DNA of 64,000 bases from Dioscorea cayenensis subsp. rotundata (Eukaryota > Streptophyta > Magnoliopsida > Dioscoreales > Dioscoreaceae), in assembly GCF_009730915.1 (NCBI RefSeq), contig NC_052479.1:30071610-30135609 (forward strand), given 5' to 3'. The position numbers were made by a program, and so were the translations under genes. How positions within the stretch are numbered: position 1 is the stretch's first letter; every line of letters starts with the position of its first letter. The notes under the pieces are model-generated. The model saw nothing but the letters and a program-made list of their open reading frames with translations, was not told the DNA's origin and made no database searches. Shown here piece after piece: positions 46,745-58,925 of this stretch.

Positions 46745-48095
46745 ATCCTTCCTGATCACTTCCAATGGCTGAAATGAAGGAAGAGAAAGCTTTAACTGTA
46801 CAGATATATTAATGGAGTTTGGTGGGAGGGGTATGTTTGTACATATGATGATTTAGTTTACTTTTTTTTCTTTTCTTATGTATATATAAAGTCTCAACTT
46901 CTCTGCTGTAATTAGACTCTGAATATGCTCTGAAATGCTCACTGATGATGGTTTTCATTTGCCAAACTTAATCTGGAATTTGGAGTTCATGCCTTGTCTT
47001 GATGATATGATTTTTTTGTTTTTGTTTTTTTGGTGATGAATTTGTGTTGGCTTTAGATGGAAGGGAAATGACATTTTTACCCTTGTTTGTGTGGAACAAC
47101 TAGTGATGTTTATAGGGGTGAGTTTGAAATAACAATGAAGTTTTGTTGCTTGATTCTTTTCATTTTTGATGAATTTAGTTGGTTCTCTGGGTTTTGTTTT
47201 GTCTCTTTTTTGATATCTAAGACCTTAGATAATAAAATTGACATTTTTACCCTTGTTCGTATGGAAGAACTGTTGTTTACATGGATGGCTATGAGCCTTT
47301 GAGATATCAAAATTTGTTTTGTTTCTTGATTTTCTAGTGGGTGGTTTTTAACCTCTGCTTTACCATGAAGATAAAATAACACTTTTACCCTTCTTTGCTT
47401 GGAAGAGGTGTTCATAGGGGTAAATATGGGATGCCATCTATTGCACTCTGTGAAGGATAAATTTCAGATATGAAATATTTCTTGCTACCATTTGTTTGAT
47501 AAATGAATTACATTGTCTCCATAAATGAATTACATTGTCTCCATGAATCTTCCAATTTTTTTTTTGTTTTTTAACCCACATACATATATAAGAAAATGAC
47601 ACTTTTACCCTCTCTTTATGGGCTTGAATATATTCTATTTCTACTCTTTTCAATTAGGAATTGCATTCTCTTTTGCTGCTCACACTCACATCCCTACAGA
47701 AGAAAATTACATTTTTACCCTTTGCCATATAGAATAGATATTTTATAAGGATGAATATGATATATATATATATATATATCAAAACTTAATAATCTTTCAT
47801 GATTTCTATACATTTTTTTTAAATATATATATAAATATATATATGATATTTATCCACTCAAGTTTATCATCATCCACACAAGTCTACAAGCCTAAAAATT
47901 TGGTGCATGGTGGCCATGCACAGAAAACTCCAACTCTCCAAACATGCAGAGCACAAAAACAGCAGAAAGTGAGCTGTGACTCTTTTTGTTGTCAGTGAAA
48001 GAATCCAACACTTTCTGCTCCCCACACTCTTACTTCCTCGTGACTCTTTTTGTTTTTCATCCATTTCTTTTTTCCATCCTAATCATTCTAAATTT
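46745..48095. other. Intergenic DNA between ATG11 and the protease gene
   Basis: The first ~150 bases are probably the ATG11 3' UTR. 47060-47730 holds about five degenerate copies of a motif around acatttttaccctt, followed by a ggaa-type segment. A (TA)n tract lies at 47757-47779. No gene supported. Confidence 0.6.
47060..47730 (+). repeat. Degenerate repeats of an acatttttaccctt module
   Basis: aaaatgacatttttaccctt-like motifs occur near 47068, 47239, 47377, 47594 and 47704. Several are followed by a tggaa.aact or ataggggt segment. Spacing is 110-220 bases. Probably a decayed tandem repeat. Confidence 0.55.
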
Positions 48096-48109
48096 ATTAT
48101 ATATAAAAT
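48096..48109 (+). promoter_or_regulatory. Candidate TATA box for the aspartic protease gene
   Basis: tattatatataaaa lies about 150 bases before the ATG at 48258. A ctt/tca-rich leader (48199-48240) lies between. Position-based inference. Confidence 0.4.
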
Positions 48110-48257
48110 AAAGTTAATAAACATTTACAAACATATTTCCCATAAAACATACACTTGTGCTCCCGTGACTATTCAATAATTAATCCTCTTGTTTCTCACT
48201 TCATCTTCATCTTCATCTTCTTCTTCATCTTCATCCTTATCTCTTGTAAGCTTAACA

Positions 48258-48485
48258 ATGCTGAAAACCATGCAGCAACTTCCTTTCCTTCTCTTCATTC
48301 TTTCATCCATTCATGTCCATTGCCTCCACCAAGACAACCACCTCCTCTTCCCTCTTCACAACAACCTCCTCAATGGACTCATCCTCCCTACCACAACTCT
48401 CCTTTCTCTTTCCTCCCTCCAAGATCAAGTAATCTCCTCCTATTCTTTCTACTTTAATTTCTTAATTTCTTTATATGTGTATGTA

Positions 48486-48521
<36 letters not shown>

Positions 48522-49734
48522 TTCTTATCATGTGTTATGTTTCATTAATCCTATAGGAAGAGAGAAAAATGGCATAATACTAGAAATGAAGCACAAAAGG
48601 CATTGGTCTCATGAAGATGAACTCATAGGAATCTCAAAGTCTGCTGCTCAAATCCCATTGAAGTCAGGAATTCTGCTCAAAACACTCAACTACATTGTTA
48701 GCATCAAGCTAGCAAATAGAAAAATGACGATGATCATCGACACCGGTAGTGATCTCACATGGACACAATGCAAGCCTTGTTTCTCTTGCTACATCCAACA
48801 AGACCCTGTTTTTGATCCTCACTTATCATCATCTTATCAAAACATATCATGTGACTCATCAACATGCATTGCAGTTAAGCCTATTACTAGTGGTTGCACC
48901 AGCAATGGTGCAAACTGTGGCTATGCATTGAGCTATGGTGATGGTTCTTACACTCTTGGTGTTCTTGGCAAGGATAAGATCAATCTTGGAGGTATAACTG
49001 TTGAAGAATTCATCTTCGGTTGTGGCCGGAGTAATCACGGTCTTTTCGGGGGAGTTTCGGGTATAATAGGACTTGGTAGAACACAATTGTCTCTTGTTTC
49101 TCAAACTATAAATCAGTTTGGAGGTGTCTTCTCTTACTGCTTGCCAACAAGAGCATTCAATTCATCTGGTTCACTAATTCTAGGCAATGATTCTTCTCTT
49201 TATAGAAATCTAACCCCAATTTCATACACTAGATTAGTTTCAGGTCCTGTTAAATTGCCATTCTACTTTGTGAACCTCACCGGAATGATCATTGGCGGCG
49301 AAAGACTCACCGAAGGGTTGTTTAATGGAAGAGTTCTTATTGATTCAGGAACTGTGATCACTAGACTTGCTCCTTCAGTGTACAGAGCTTTGAGGGATGT
49401 GTTTACTAAGCGGTTTTCCGGGTACCCTCCGGCGCCGTCTTTTTCGATCTTGGACACTTGTTTTGATCTTTCAGAATATGAGGAAGTGAAGGTGCCAATA
49501 ATGAAGTTTGAGTTTGAGGGAGATGTGGAATTGACTGTGGATGTTACTGGGATTTTGTATATTGTTAAGAGGGATGCTTCTCAGGTTTGTTTGGCAGTTT
49601 CAAGTCTTGAGAGTGAAGATGAAGTTGGGATCATTGGGAATTTTCAGCAGAAAAATTTGAGGGTTGTTTATGATTCTGCAGGGTCAAAACTAGGGTTTGC
49701 AAAAGAGATTTGTGGTTATGATCATCAGAATTGA
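48258..49734 (+). CDS. Nepenthesin-type aspartic protease (A1 family)
   Basis: Probable model: exon 1 48258-48428, exon 2 48565-49734, about 446 residues. Residues 1-22 form a hydrophobic signal peptide (PFLLFILSSIHVHC), so the protein enters the secretory pathway. The two catalytic motifs are DTGSDLTW (Asp ~116) and DSGTVITRL (Asp ~317). The cysteine-rich insert after the first motif (CKPCFSCYIQQDP, CDSSTC) marks the plant nepenthesin-like group, which also has the FGCGRSNHGLFGG and ILDTCFDLS segments seen here. The prosegment is short for the group. The acceptor is uncertain. tatag|gaag at 48556/48557 has the better consensus but puts the downstream frame out of phase with exon 1. gagag| at 48564/48565 keeps phase. 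The intron contains a (GTAT)n microsatellite. It converges with the RAD21 gene. Confidence 0.88.
48492..48521 (+). repeat. (GTAT)n microsatellite in the protease intron
   Basis: Seven tetranucleotide units just before the exon 2 acceptor. Likely polymorphic in length. Confidence 0.9.
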
Positions 49735-50144
49735 TGATATCATTGTACTTGTTTTCTCTCTCTGTTTTAGTTTGTTCTTCAGATAAAAAAGAAAATAAAA
49801 AAAAAAAACTTTGGCTTTCCTGCAATGCAGAGCATCAGAAAAATTGAGAAATAAAAATATATACATTATTAAATAGCTTTAAATTTGTCAATCATTACAA
49901 TAAATATATATAGATGGAATGTACATAAAGAAAATATTTATAGAGTTGCATTCAAAATTCCAGATTTCTATTCTGATCTGGTTCAGCAAAACTGCAGAAA
50001 AAAAGAAGAATGAAAACTGTTAACTAAATTTTTTTTTTTTCCTTCAATGAAAAATTACTGAAACATTTCAAAGACTAGGATTCAGTATCCTTACCTGTTC
50101 AAATTAGAGAGGAAAGCAAAAAGTTTGAGATGATGAGAAGTAAC
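49735..50144. other. Convergent 3' flanks of the protease and RAD21 genes
   Basis: 410 bases between two stop codons on opposite strands, probably made of the two 3' UTRs. It contains A-rich tracts near 49787-49808 and aataaa-type motifs on both strands. Confidence 0.6.
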
Positions 50145-53100
50145 TTAAAATTCGGTTGTTGAAAGTGAAGGCTTCAGTGAAATTGAAATATCACCATAAG
50201 GTTCATCTTGTTTGACATCGATAAGATTGCAGCTCTTCAAAACCTGAAAGCACAAGATTGCGAGGATTGTGATTTTACGTCTTTCAGAAACAAGCTAATT
50301 TAATGAACAGAAAATTATTACCGTGGTTTCGAAGAACATCCTTGCACATATCTTTCTTGTTTTGCCTTCCAGAATCTTGTTTAAGCTCAGAGTTCCAGTA
50401 GGATCTTTCGAAGCTTGAGTTGCCGGAGAATGGCTTTTTAAATATTGCGCAACAGCTCTGAGCCAGACATCATTGAAATCAATGAGTAATTACAAGGAGA
50501 ATTTATATATGCTCAAAAAGAAAGGTGAATTTTGATTTTACCTAGTCCTTGAAGACATGTTCTCAACATTCAGTTGTTCAGAATCTGCAAATTAATCATA
50601 TTAGTGCAATTATTGTAGTAAAAAAGAAATAATCGCAATGAATATGTATTGGTTTTGGAACTTACCAGATGATGCATTACTTGATTCCAAGAAACTCAGT
50701 TCCTGCAGGAAAGATAACATCAGAGACAATGCTGAAACAAATTAAAACAAAAATAAAGAACAAATAATTTGTCGTTCTTACTTCTTTTTCTGCAGAAATT
50801 TGTATGGTGGCGAACTCTGGGACAGGGTCATTAACAGGCCATTGTTCAGAATGAGCTAAAGGTGTTTCAGGTTCCAAACCAAACGGCTCAGCCGATGGAG
50901 GAGCTTCAAATGCAGGCATTGTCTCCTCAGTGGCAAAAGTGCCTCCAACATGAGAAGTTGAACCTATATTACTGTCAAATTGAGTAAAATCCCCTCCTTT
51001 GCTCGGAGAAGGAACCAAATCAGATAAATTTCCACCAACAACATCTATGGATTGAGGTTGCTTTGATGATCGATCGACATCAGGAGTGGTGAAGTCAGGT
51101 ACGTCCATATCAACTTGATGATCAGACTGAGCTTGTTCAGGTTGCATTTCTAGCTCAGGTGCCGCATTTTCTGCCTCTGCATTTGGTGATCTTGGCAGAG
51201 CCTCAAAGGCGAAGGGATCATTGACATTCACACAGGGAAAGGCTTTATTGAAAGCTTTCTGGAGATCACTACTCATTCCTGCAAAAGAACATCGATTGGT
51301 TGATGATAACAAAAGTACAACAACAGTAAAACATCAGTTGATTTATGATTAGTTCACCGGAAAGCAAGGGTTCATTGAAAATGTTCTCCTTCTGTTGTGC
51401 CTTGCGAAACCTCCATATATCCAGACTCGAACCGGGGAGTTTGCCTCGCTTCTTTACCAACCTGGTAGTATCATCAAGCTGCTCTCTCATCACCCTGTTC
51501 AACACATAACAAAAAGTGAACTGAATGAATAAGTCCATCGATATAAGTTTGATGTAGGGTACTAGATAATCAAAATGTCAAGCAATCGAATGTAAGTGCC
51601 AGAAGAAATGCAATTGGAGGGAGACAGTACTTACTCATTACTCAAAATAACCTCTTCATCGAAATACTGTCCTTTCTTTCTTGCATTTACCCTCCTTCTC
51701 TTGACAGCGGGAGCGGGTTTTAGCTCAAAGTCAGGCGCAGCTTGTTCTTTACCATCAAAACAGAGCCATACAAATTCAGAAAGATATCATTGACCAAAAA
51801 CTATATAATCAAACATAAATACGATAGAAAGATGACGAAAGCAACCAACCTAAAGAAACTCCTGTGTTAGTCAATTTAGGATCATCTAAAGATCCAGCAG
51901 TAACTGATGCTTGAACATGTGCGGTAGAGGATGCCAGTCCAGCTTCAGGAGCCAATACATGTTCAACCGGTGGAGAAAGAATAGAAGTATCAGCCATACC
52001 ACCAGAGTCCATGTTCTTGATGGGTGATTCTTGAAATGCTACTGGATCAGGATTGTCCACAGCATCACGCATAACATCAATCTCCGGGAACTCTTGAGAA
52101 GCTTGTTGTGCCTCGCTGACACTTGGGATGGAACTTACATCCTGATCAGCCGGAGCCATTACGTGCTCCATTGGAGTGGCAGTAGCATCAACACCAACCT
52201 CTCCTGAAGGCAAAATACTGCAAGAAGAAAAGATACCTTGAAATGAAGTTTCACAAACTCCTGATTTTTATACAAATATTCTTCACAGTAAGATATGAAC
52301 ATACTCTTCATCCATTGGTATAGCTTCATTGTCCGCTGGCACAGGTTGGGGAGAAGGATCGAACCTGAACTCCTGAAATATAAGAAATCAAAAGAAATGA
52401 ATATAAGCAGACCCTCCGCAAATGATGAACTGAGAATAAGAGGCATGGCAACTGATCAATTTCAAACCTCTTCAAGGTAGAAAGCCTCATATTGAGCTCC
52501 TTCAGCAGGAATAGTGTCTGCACATGATGTAGATCAATGTTAATCAACTTATAATTGTAGAAGATCAGCAAGGATGAAAAGGATAGTAGAAGACCATTCA
52601 GAGTAATCTCTTCATATGAAGATCGATTCTTATCTGGGCCACTGTTTGCAAACAAAACAAAACCAAATCAGCATAATGGAGTTAAAAGGCACCAATACAA
52701 GAATATAAATTAACGCTTACTCTGCTTCATAAGTACTTTCTTCCAATTCAAGGGCATCAAGTGCAAAAGTGTTAGGCAAGGTTATGGATTCAAATGGTGC
52801 CCGATTTGCATCTGCCGGTAAGTCAACTTGTGCAGAGGCGATTGCAGTCCTTATATTAGACAACACCCTATTACAGTCTTGGAAGAGGTAGTTGACCTTC
52901 CAAGAGTATATCTTCACAAGGCCCAAAAGAAGGTGCCCGGATAACCTCAAGGCTATCGGTACTTCGGGAAACATGATACAGTCTAAGGAGAAAAATGAAA
53001 AGTAAAAAAAAAAAAACATCATTCTAAGAATTATTGGACTAAATGAATAGAGAAAATCTGTTGGATAAATTGGAAATCTGATGATGAAAACTCAATGATA

Positions 53101-53910
53101 CAATATCAGTACTTCCATAAACATAATACAGTCTGAAGAGAAACATGAAAAGCAGTAATCATCACTCTAAGAATCATTGGTTAAATGAATAGATAAAATT
53201 ATGATCAAATTACCGTTCAAACTGTCCGATAACTACGCATGCTAATCATGAGAACTCAATTATACGAATTAAACAGGAGGCCATCATTCAAAATCAAATT
53301 TTTGTTTATTGCAAATAAAGAGCATTAAACTCCAAAGCATATCTTCAGTGACAACATAAATAAAATTAAAGTAGAACAAAAAAAAATCAACAACAAAACA
53401 AGCAAAGCTAATCTTTCCGTACTAAAGATAATCACAGAAACATAAAAAAATAACACAAATTAACACCATGGAACCTGAAAATTAGGGTTTTTTTTTTAAA
53501 TTTCCCCAACGGCACCAAGAAATTGAAACAAAATCCATAAAACAACACATCAGAAACCCAAAAGAAGATCATAATTAATCACAATGGCACCAAGAAATCT
53601 TTTTAACAGAAGAGAAAAATAGTTCACCGAATTCATCACCCAAAAGATTCAATCTTTTTGCCAGAAACACCAATGGTAAAAGCAATTAATCACAAAATCC
53701 TCAAAACAACAGACAATAACCCAAAAAACAGACCAAAATTTCTCAAAAATCAAAACAAAGCCAAAGAGAAGACAATGGAGACGAACCGGCATAGGAGGGG
53801 ATGTCAATGCCCTCAATTTGGGGCCTCTTGATGCGGCGTTCGAGGTGGGCAGCGATCCAGATAGTTCCCAGAGGGCTCTTCTTCGCGAGAAACGTATGAG
53901 AGTAGAACAT
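50145..53910 (-). CDS. RAD21: Cohesin kleisin subunit, RAD21/SCC1 (SYN) family
   Basis: Thirteen exons on the minus strand: 53910-53787, 52982-52721, 52641-52595, 52517-52468, 52372-52305, 52217-51850, 51746-51635, 51494-51358, 51278-50782, 50702-50666, 50584-50542, 50457-50322, 50243-50145. Every junction is GT-AG and the phases give 659 residues without a stop. Kleisins close the SMC1-SMC3 ring that holds sister chromatids together in the nucleus. The N-terminal Rad21/Rec8 domain has SPLGTIWIAAHLER and RLSGHLLLGLVKIYSWKV. The central segment has DEEVILSNE and IFNEPLL. The C-terminal winged helix has LSLNKILEGKTRKICARMFF. By length and sequence it is nearer the mitotic SYN2/SYN3 types than REC8 or the ~1000-residue SYN4. 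The exact paralogue is uncertain. Exons of 37-50 bases are notable. The ~0.8 kb first intron is AT-rich. Confidence 0.93.
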
Positions 53911-54116
53911 CTTCAATATCTCCTCTTCTTCTCTTCGTCGTCGTCGTGCTCTTCTTCTACTTCGTCTCTGTCTAGGGTTTCAAAACTGCGATTTTTTTTT
54001 AGTGATTTAGGGTTTCAAATAGAGGAAGTAGAAAAAGGCGGGAATGAGTTGGCGGGAAGGATTAAGGAGGGAAAGGATTTTATTTTGCCCTGCTAGTTTC
54101 CATATATTACGGATTT

Positions 54117-54802
54117 GCCATAAAGTGCTTATTTATATATAATAATATTATTGGGCCCTTGACATGCACGTGCATTAATGTTTTAAATTTATATTAACTT
54201 TAATATATCTAAAACTTAAAAATAAAAAAATTTATAATGATGGAATTAAAAATACAGTTCTTACAACCATGATATATATATATATATTTATTTAAAAAAT
54301 ATACTATGCATATTAAATTAATTTTATAAAAATATATTTATTTTTTAAAGAAATTACATTAAATCAATAATAATAATAAAATTTTGAAAATTAAATTATT
54401 ACTATATATATATATATTATGTCTAACATGACAACAAATGCATCACATGTTTCATGACATCAAATGCCAACTCATTTATGAGCGTTACAAGAAATATTTA
54501 CCACACATGTTATTAAAAAAAATTAAAAATAAAATTTTTAGAAAAAAAAACTATCTTTTACTTCTTTTTTTTTCCGGAATCTATAATTTTTTTTTTAAAA
54601 AAAAAATACCGCACACATATGAAAGAATTTCTTGCAAAAGGTAAAATTTTGATAAAACCAATTTAGGAAATTATTTTTTTAGAATAATATTTTAGGGAGG
54701 GAGCTTTATATTAGCGTTAAACCATGAATACATTGGGGATTTTTTTAACACTAAAATGTAAATTTGCTTTGAGTTGGAAGACTACATTAATTTTTTTATT
54801 TA
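54117..54802. other. AT-rich intergenic DNA upstream of the RAD21 gene
   Basis: (TA)n tracts near 54270 and 54402. The 53911-54100 part is the probable RAD21 leader and promoter. No other gene. Confidence 0.6.
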
Positions 54803-56304
54803 TTGAAAATAAAGCACGTTATTAAACACAAACAATCAATTACAACAAATTACTCAAATAAAAAATTTAGAAATTCCAAAACCTCTGTAGAATCCATTCC
54901 AATGCGTTGAAATATGAATGTATTTGTCTCTCCCTTCAATTGCAAGATGGTTTGATAACATGTTAATATATAAGATTGAATGAATTCTGATTATGGGAAA
55001 TCTTTATTTAGCACATGTTGGTGAAGATAAAGCTAGTCTGTGAACTTGAAAAAAGATGGAGATAATTAGAGAACATGATTTTGTAAGAGAAGAAAAGGAG
55101 ATGATTGGGAAGTTTGAATTAATAAAAAAATGATTAGAGAGTATAATCGAATAGAGAGGAGATAACCGAAGTGTGTGATCTAATGAAAGAAAAAAATATA
55201 TAAATAAATAAGAGATGATTGTAAAATATGATTTATGGAGTATGATTTAACTAAAGAAGACGAGGCGATTTAGAAAGTATAATCAAAACAAGAGGAGATA
55301 AAGTTATATATGATTGCATAGTATGATCTAATCAGAGAGGAAACATAATGATTAGAGAGTATGATCTAACCAAAGAAGAAAAAGAGATGATGCGAAAGTA
55401 AAATTTGATTAAAAAGGAAAAAAAATGATTATAGATCGGGAGATGATTAGAGATTAGGTAATTAAGAAAGAGATGATTGGAGAGTATGATCTGACTAAAA
55501 AAGAAAAGGAGATGATCAGAGAGTGTGATCTGACTAAAGAAAAAAAGAAGAAGAGATTATCAGAATGTATGTTATGACTAAAGAAGAAAAAGAGATGTTT
55601 AGCAAGTATGACCTTCTAAAGAAGAAAAAGAGATGATCTAAGAGTATGATCTAACCAGCAAAAGAGATAATCGAAGATTATGACCTAATCTGAAAAGAAA
55701 AGAATATGACTTGACCATTAAAAAAGAAAGAAAGAATATGATCTTACCAATTACCATGAAGAGAAAGAGATGATCGGTAATAAGATCTAATTTGAGAGTA
55801 TACTCGGATTAGAGAAGATGATGAAAGTAAAGTGTATGTCTGCTAGGGTTTTCAGTTCTTGTTCTTTCATACGAGTTCTTCAGAAGTATATCTAGCTATA
55901 TATAGGAGATGTCTGATTGACAGATGGCTTTGCTTTTATCTAATGTCTATAAAAAAAAAAGTTGTTAAACGTACTGGGCAAAAAAAGAATAAATAAGAAT
56001 GAAACAAGACAAAAAAGGAAAAAGAGATGACCACATGACCACGGCAAGGCAACATGCGTGTCTGATGGTTAGAATAACAATACCAACATTAGAAAATATA
56101 GATGAGTGTATAGTTTGTTGATTAGGGCGATTTGGGACTATAATTGCTTCTACTAGATTCATTTGGTTGCATAGCCATGAGATAGTTTCTCACAAGTCCA
56201 TGTTCCAAAAACATGTTCTTTGGCTATGTGTATTGATAAGTGCTCAATGTGCATTTTTTTCTATTACAAATCAATGTGTTCAGCTTGTTCTATTACAATC
56301 AAAT
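54803..56304 (-). repeat. Long tandem unit 1 (conserved block P, minisatellite, block Q)
   Basis: Block P (54803-55065) is repeated at 56305-56560. The minisatellite (about 55050-55800) has degenerate ~39 bp units around gatgatcagagagtatgatc. Block Q (about 55800-56245) begins agtgtatgtctgctagggtttt and is repeated in units 2 and 3. On the minus strand block Q has a tatatatag box (55896-55904) that points into the minisatellite. A 65-codon frame, 56162-55965, starts MNLVEAIIVP. Not a family I recognise. Confidence 0.8.
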
Positions 56305-57770
56305 GTTGAAAATAAAGCATGTTATTAAACACAAACAATCAATTATAGTAGACTACTCAAATAAAAAATTTAGAAATTCCAAACCTGGGTAGAATCCATT
56401 TCGAGTGCGTTGTAATATGATAGTTTTCGTCTCTCCCTGCAAGATGGTTTGATAACATGTTAATATTTAAGATTGAATGAATTGCAATTACAGAAAATCT
56501 TTATTTAGCACATGTCAGTGAGGATAAAGCTAGTCTATGAATTTGAAAAAAGATTGAGATAATCAGAGAATATGATCAAATAAGAGAAAAAAAAAGGGAG
56601 ATGATCAGAGAGTTTGATCTCAAAAAAGAAAAAAAGAGATGACCATAAAGTATAATCAAATGGGGAGGAGGAGATAACGGTAGAGTGTGATCTAAAGAAA
56701 TAAAAGAAGAGATGATTGTAGAATGTGATTTAACCATAAGGGAAAAAACAAGAATAATTGTGGAGTATGATCTAACTAACAGAAGAGGCGGTGATTCAGA
56801 AAATATGATCTAACAAGAGAAGGGAAAATTATGATTGGATAATATGATCTAACCAGTGAAAAGAAGGGGATTATGATCTGAGTATGATCTAACCAGAGAA
56901 GAAAAAGAGATGATGCATGTAAGATCTAATTAAAAAGGGGAAAAAAATGATGATAGGAGAGTATGATTAAACTAGATAAAAAAAAGGAGATAATTAAAGA
57001 GTATGATCTGATCAGATAAGAAAGAGATGATCGAAAAATATGATCTGACTAAAATAGAAAAAGAGATGATCAAGAGAGTATGATCTGACTAAAGAAAAAA
57101 AGGAGATGATCAGAATGTATGATCTGACTAAAGAAGAAAAAGAAATGCTTAACAAGTATGACTCGATACAGAAGAAAAGAAGATGATCGGAGAGTATGAT
57201 CTAACTAGAAAAAGAGATAATCGAAGATTATGACTCTAATCAGGGAAAAAAGAATATGATTTTACCATAAAAGAGAAAGAGAGAATATGGTCTTACCAGT
57301 GAAGAAAAAGTGATGATTAGGAAGTAAGATCTAATTAGAGAGCTATGCTCAGATAAGAGAAGATGATGAAAATAAAGTGTATGTCTGCTAGGGTTTTCAG
57401 TTCTTGTTCTGCATATGAGTTCTTGAGATGCATATCTATATATAGTAAACATCCGACCGATAGATGGCTTTGCTTTTATCTAATGGCTAGAAAAAAGTAG
57501 ATAAGCAATGGAAGAAAAAAAGAAAAAAAAAGGAGAAAATGAAACAAGACAAAAAAAGAAAAAAAAAATGCCCAGATGACCACAACACAACAATAGAAAA
57601 TACATATGAGTGTAAAGTTTCTTAATTAGGCGATGTGGGACTATAATTAGTTCTACTAGATTCATTTGGTTGTACAGTCATGAAATAGCTTCTCGCAAGT
57701 TCATGTTCCAAAAACATGTTCTTTGACTATGTGCATGATACCATTTCATGGAGATATTACAAAAATTCTC
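56305..57770 (-). repeat. Long tandem unit 2
   Basis: Same order as unit 1: block P 56305-56560, minisatellite about 56550-57350, block Q about 57350-57745 with a minus-strand tatatatag box (57436-57445). The equivalent small frame (57665-57480) starts MNLVELIIVP and then diverges through indels. Confidence 0.8.
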
Positions 57771-58925
57771 ATAAGTACTTTTACTACTACAACTTGATGA
57801 TGGCTTCTGTATAGGTGAGAATTCTAAAAATATCTAATGAGAGAAAAGAAGAGGGATTATGATCAAAGTATGATCTAATTATAGATCTAACTAGAGAAGA
57901 AAAGGAGATGAGAAGAGAGTATGATCAGATTAGGTAAGAAGAGATGATCGGAGAGTATGATCTGACTAAAAAAGAAAAAGAGATGATCAAAGAGTGTGAT
58001 CTAACTAAAAAAAGAAAAGGAGATGATCAAAGAGTGGCATCTGGCATCTGACCAAAGAAAAAGAGATGATCAGAATGTATGATCTGACTAAAGAAGAAAA
58101 GGAGATGATCAGAGAGTGTGACATGATTAAAGAAAAAAAAAGAGATGATCAGAATGTATGATCTGACTAAAGAAGAAAAGGAGATGATAAGAGAGTGTGA
58201 TCTGATTAAAGAAAAAAAAAAGAGATGATCAGAATGTATGATCTGACTAAAAAAAAGGATATGTTTAGCAAGTATGACCTGCTAAAGAAGAATAGGAGAT
58301 GATCGATGAATATGATTTGACAAAAAAAGAAATGAGATAATCTAAGAGTATGATCTAATTAGCAAAGGAGATAATCGACAATTATAACTAATCAAAAAAA
58401 AAAAGAATATGATTTGACCATAAAAAGAAAAAAAGAGAATATGATCTTACTAGTGAAGAGAAAAAGATGATTGGAAAATAAGATCTAATCAAAGAGTATG
58501 CTCGGATTAGAGCAGATGATGTGAATAAAGTGTGTGTTTACTAGGGTTTTCAGCTCGTATTCTGCGTATGAGTTCTTGAGAAGCATGCCTATACATAGGA
58601 GGCATCTCACCAATAGATGGCTTTGGTTTAATCTAATGGCTAGAAAAAAGTTGCTAAGCAATGGGCAAAAGAGGAAAAAAGAGAATGAAACAATACAAAA
58701 ATGGAAAAAAAGACATGACCACATGGCCCACAACACACACGTGGTTGATGGTTAGAACAAAAACACCAACACTAGAAAATACGTGAGTGTAAAATTTCTT
58801 GATTAGGATTAGGTGATATGGGACTATAATTACTTTCACTATAATCATTTGGTTGTGGAGTCATGAAATGGCTTCACGCAAGTCCAAAACATGTTCTTTG
58901 GTTACGTGCATCAATAAGTGCTTGA
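57771..58925 (-). repeat. Long tandem unit 3 (block P missing)
   Basis: Minisatellite about 57830-58500, with clear alternation of two 39 bp variants (a ~78 bp higher-order period near 58070-58250). Block Q is at about 58500-58925 with a weakened TATA-like box (58589-58598). Block P is replaced by a ~90 bp segment (57745-57835) that reappears at 60490-60570. The small frame (58848-58654) starts MIIVKVIIVP. Confidence 0.75.

Noticed and set aside
48475..49734. Protease start at 48475
   Set aside because: That start lies in the (GTAT)n intron tract. A proper signal peptide is encoded by the exon at 48258-48428.
53818..54096. 92-codon plus-strand frame at the 5' end of the RAD21 gene
   Set aside because: It lies opposite RAD21 exon 1 and its leader; the residues are low in complexity (serine runs).
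54803..58925. Could the array be a CRISPR array or centromeric satellite?
   Set aside because: The units are too long and degenerate for CRISPR and this is a plant nuclear genome. Only three units are present, so not a typical satellite array.
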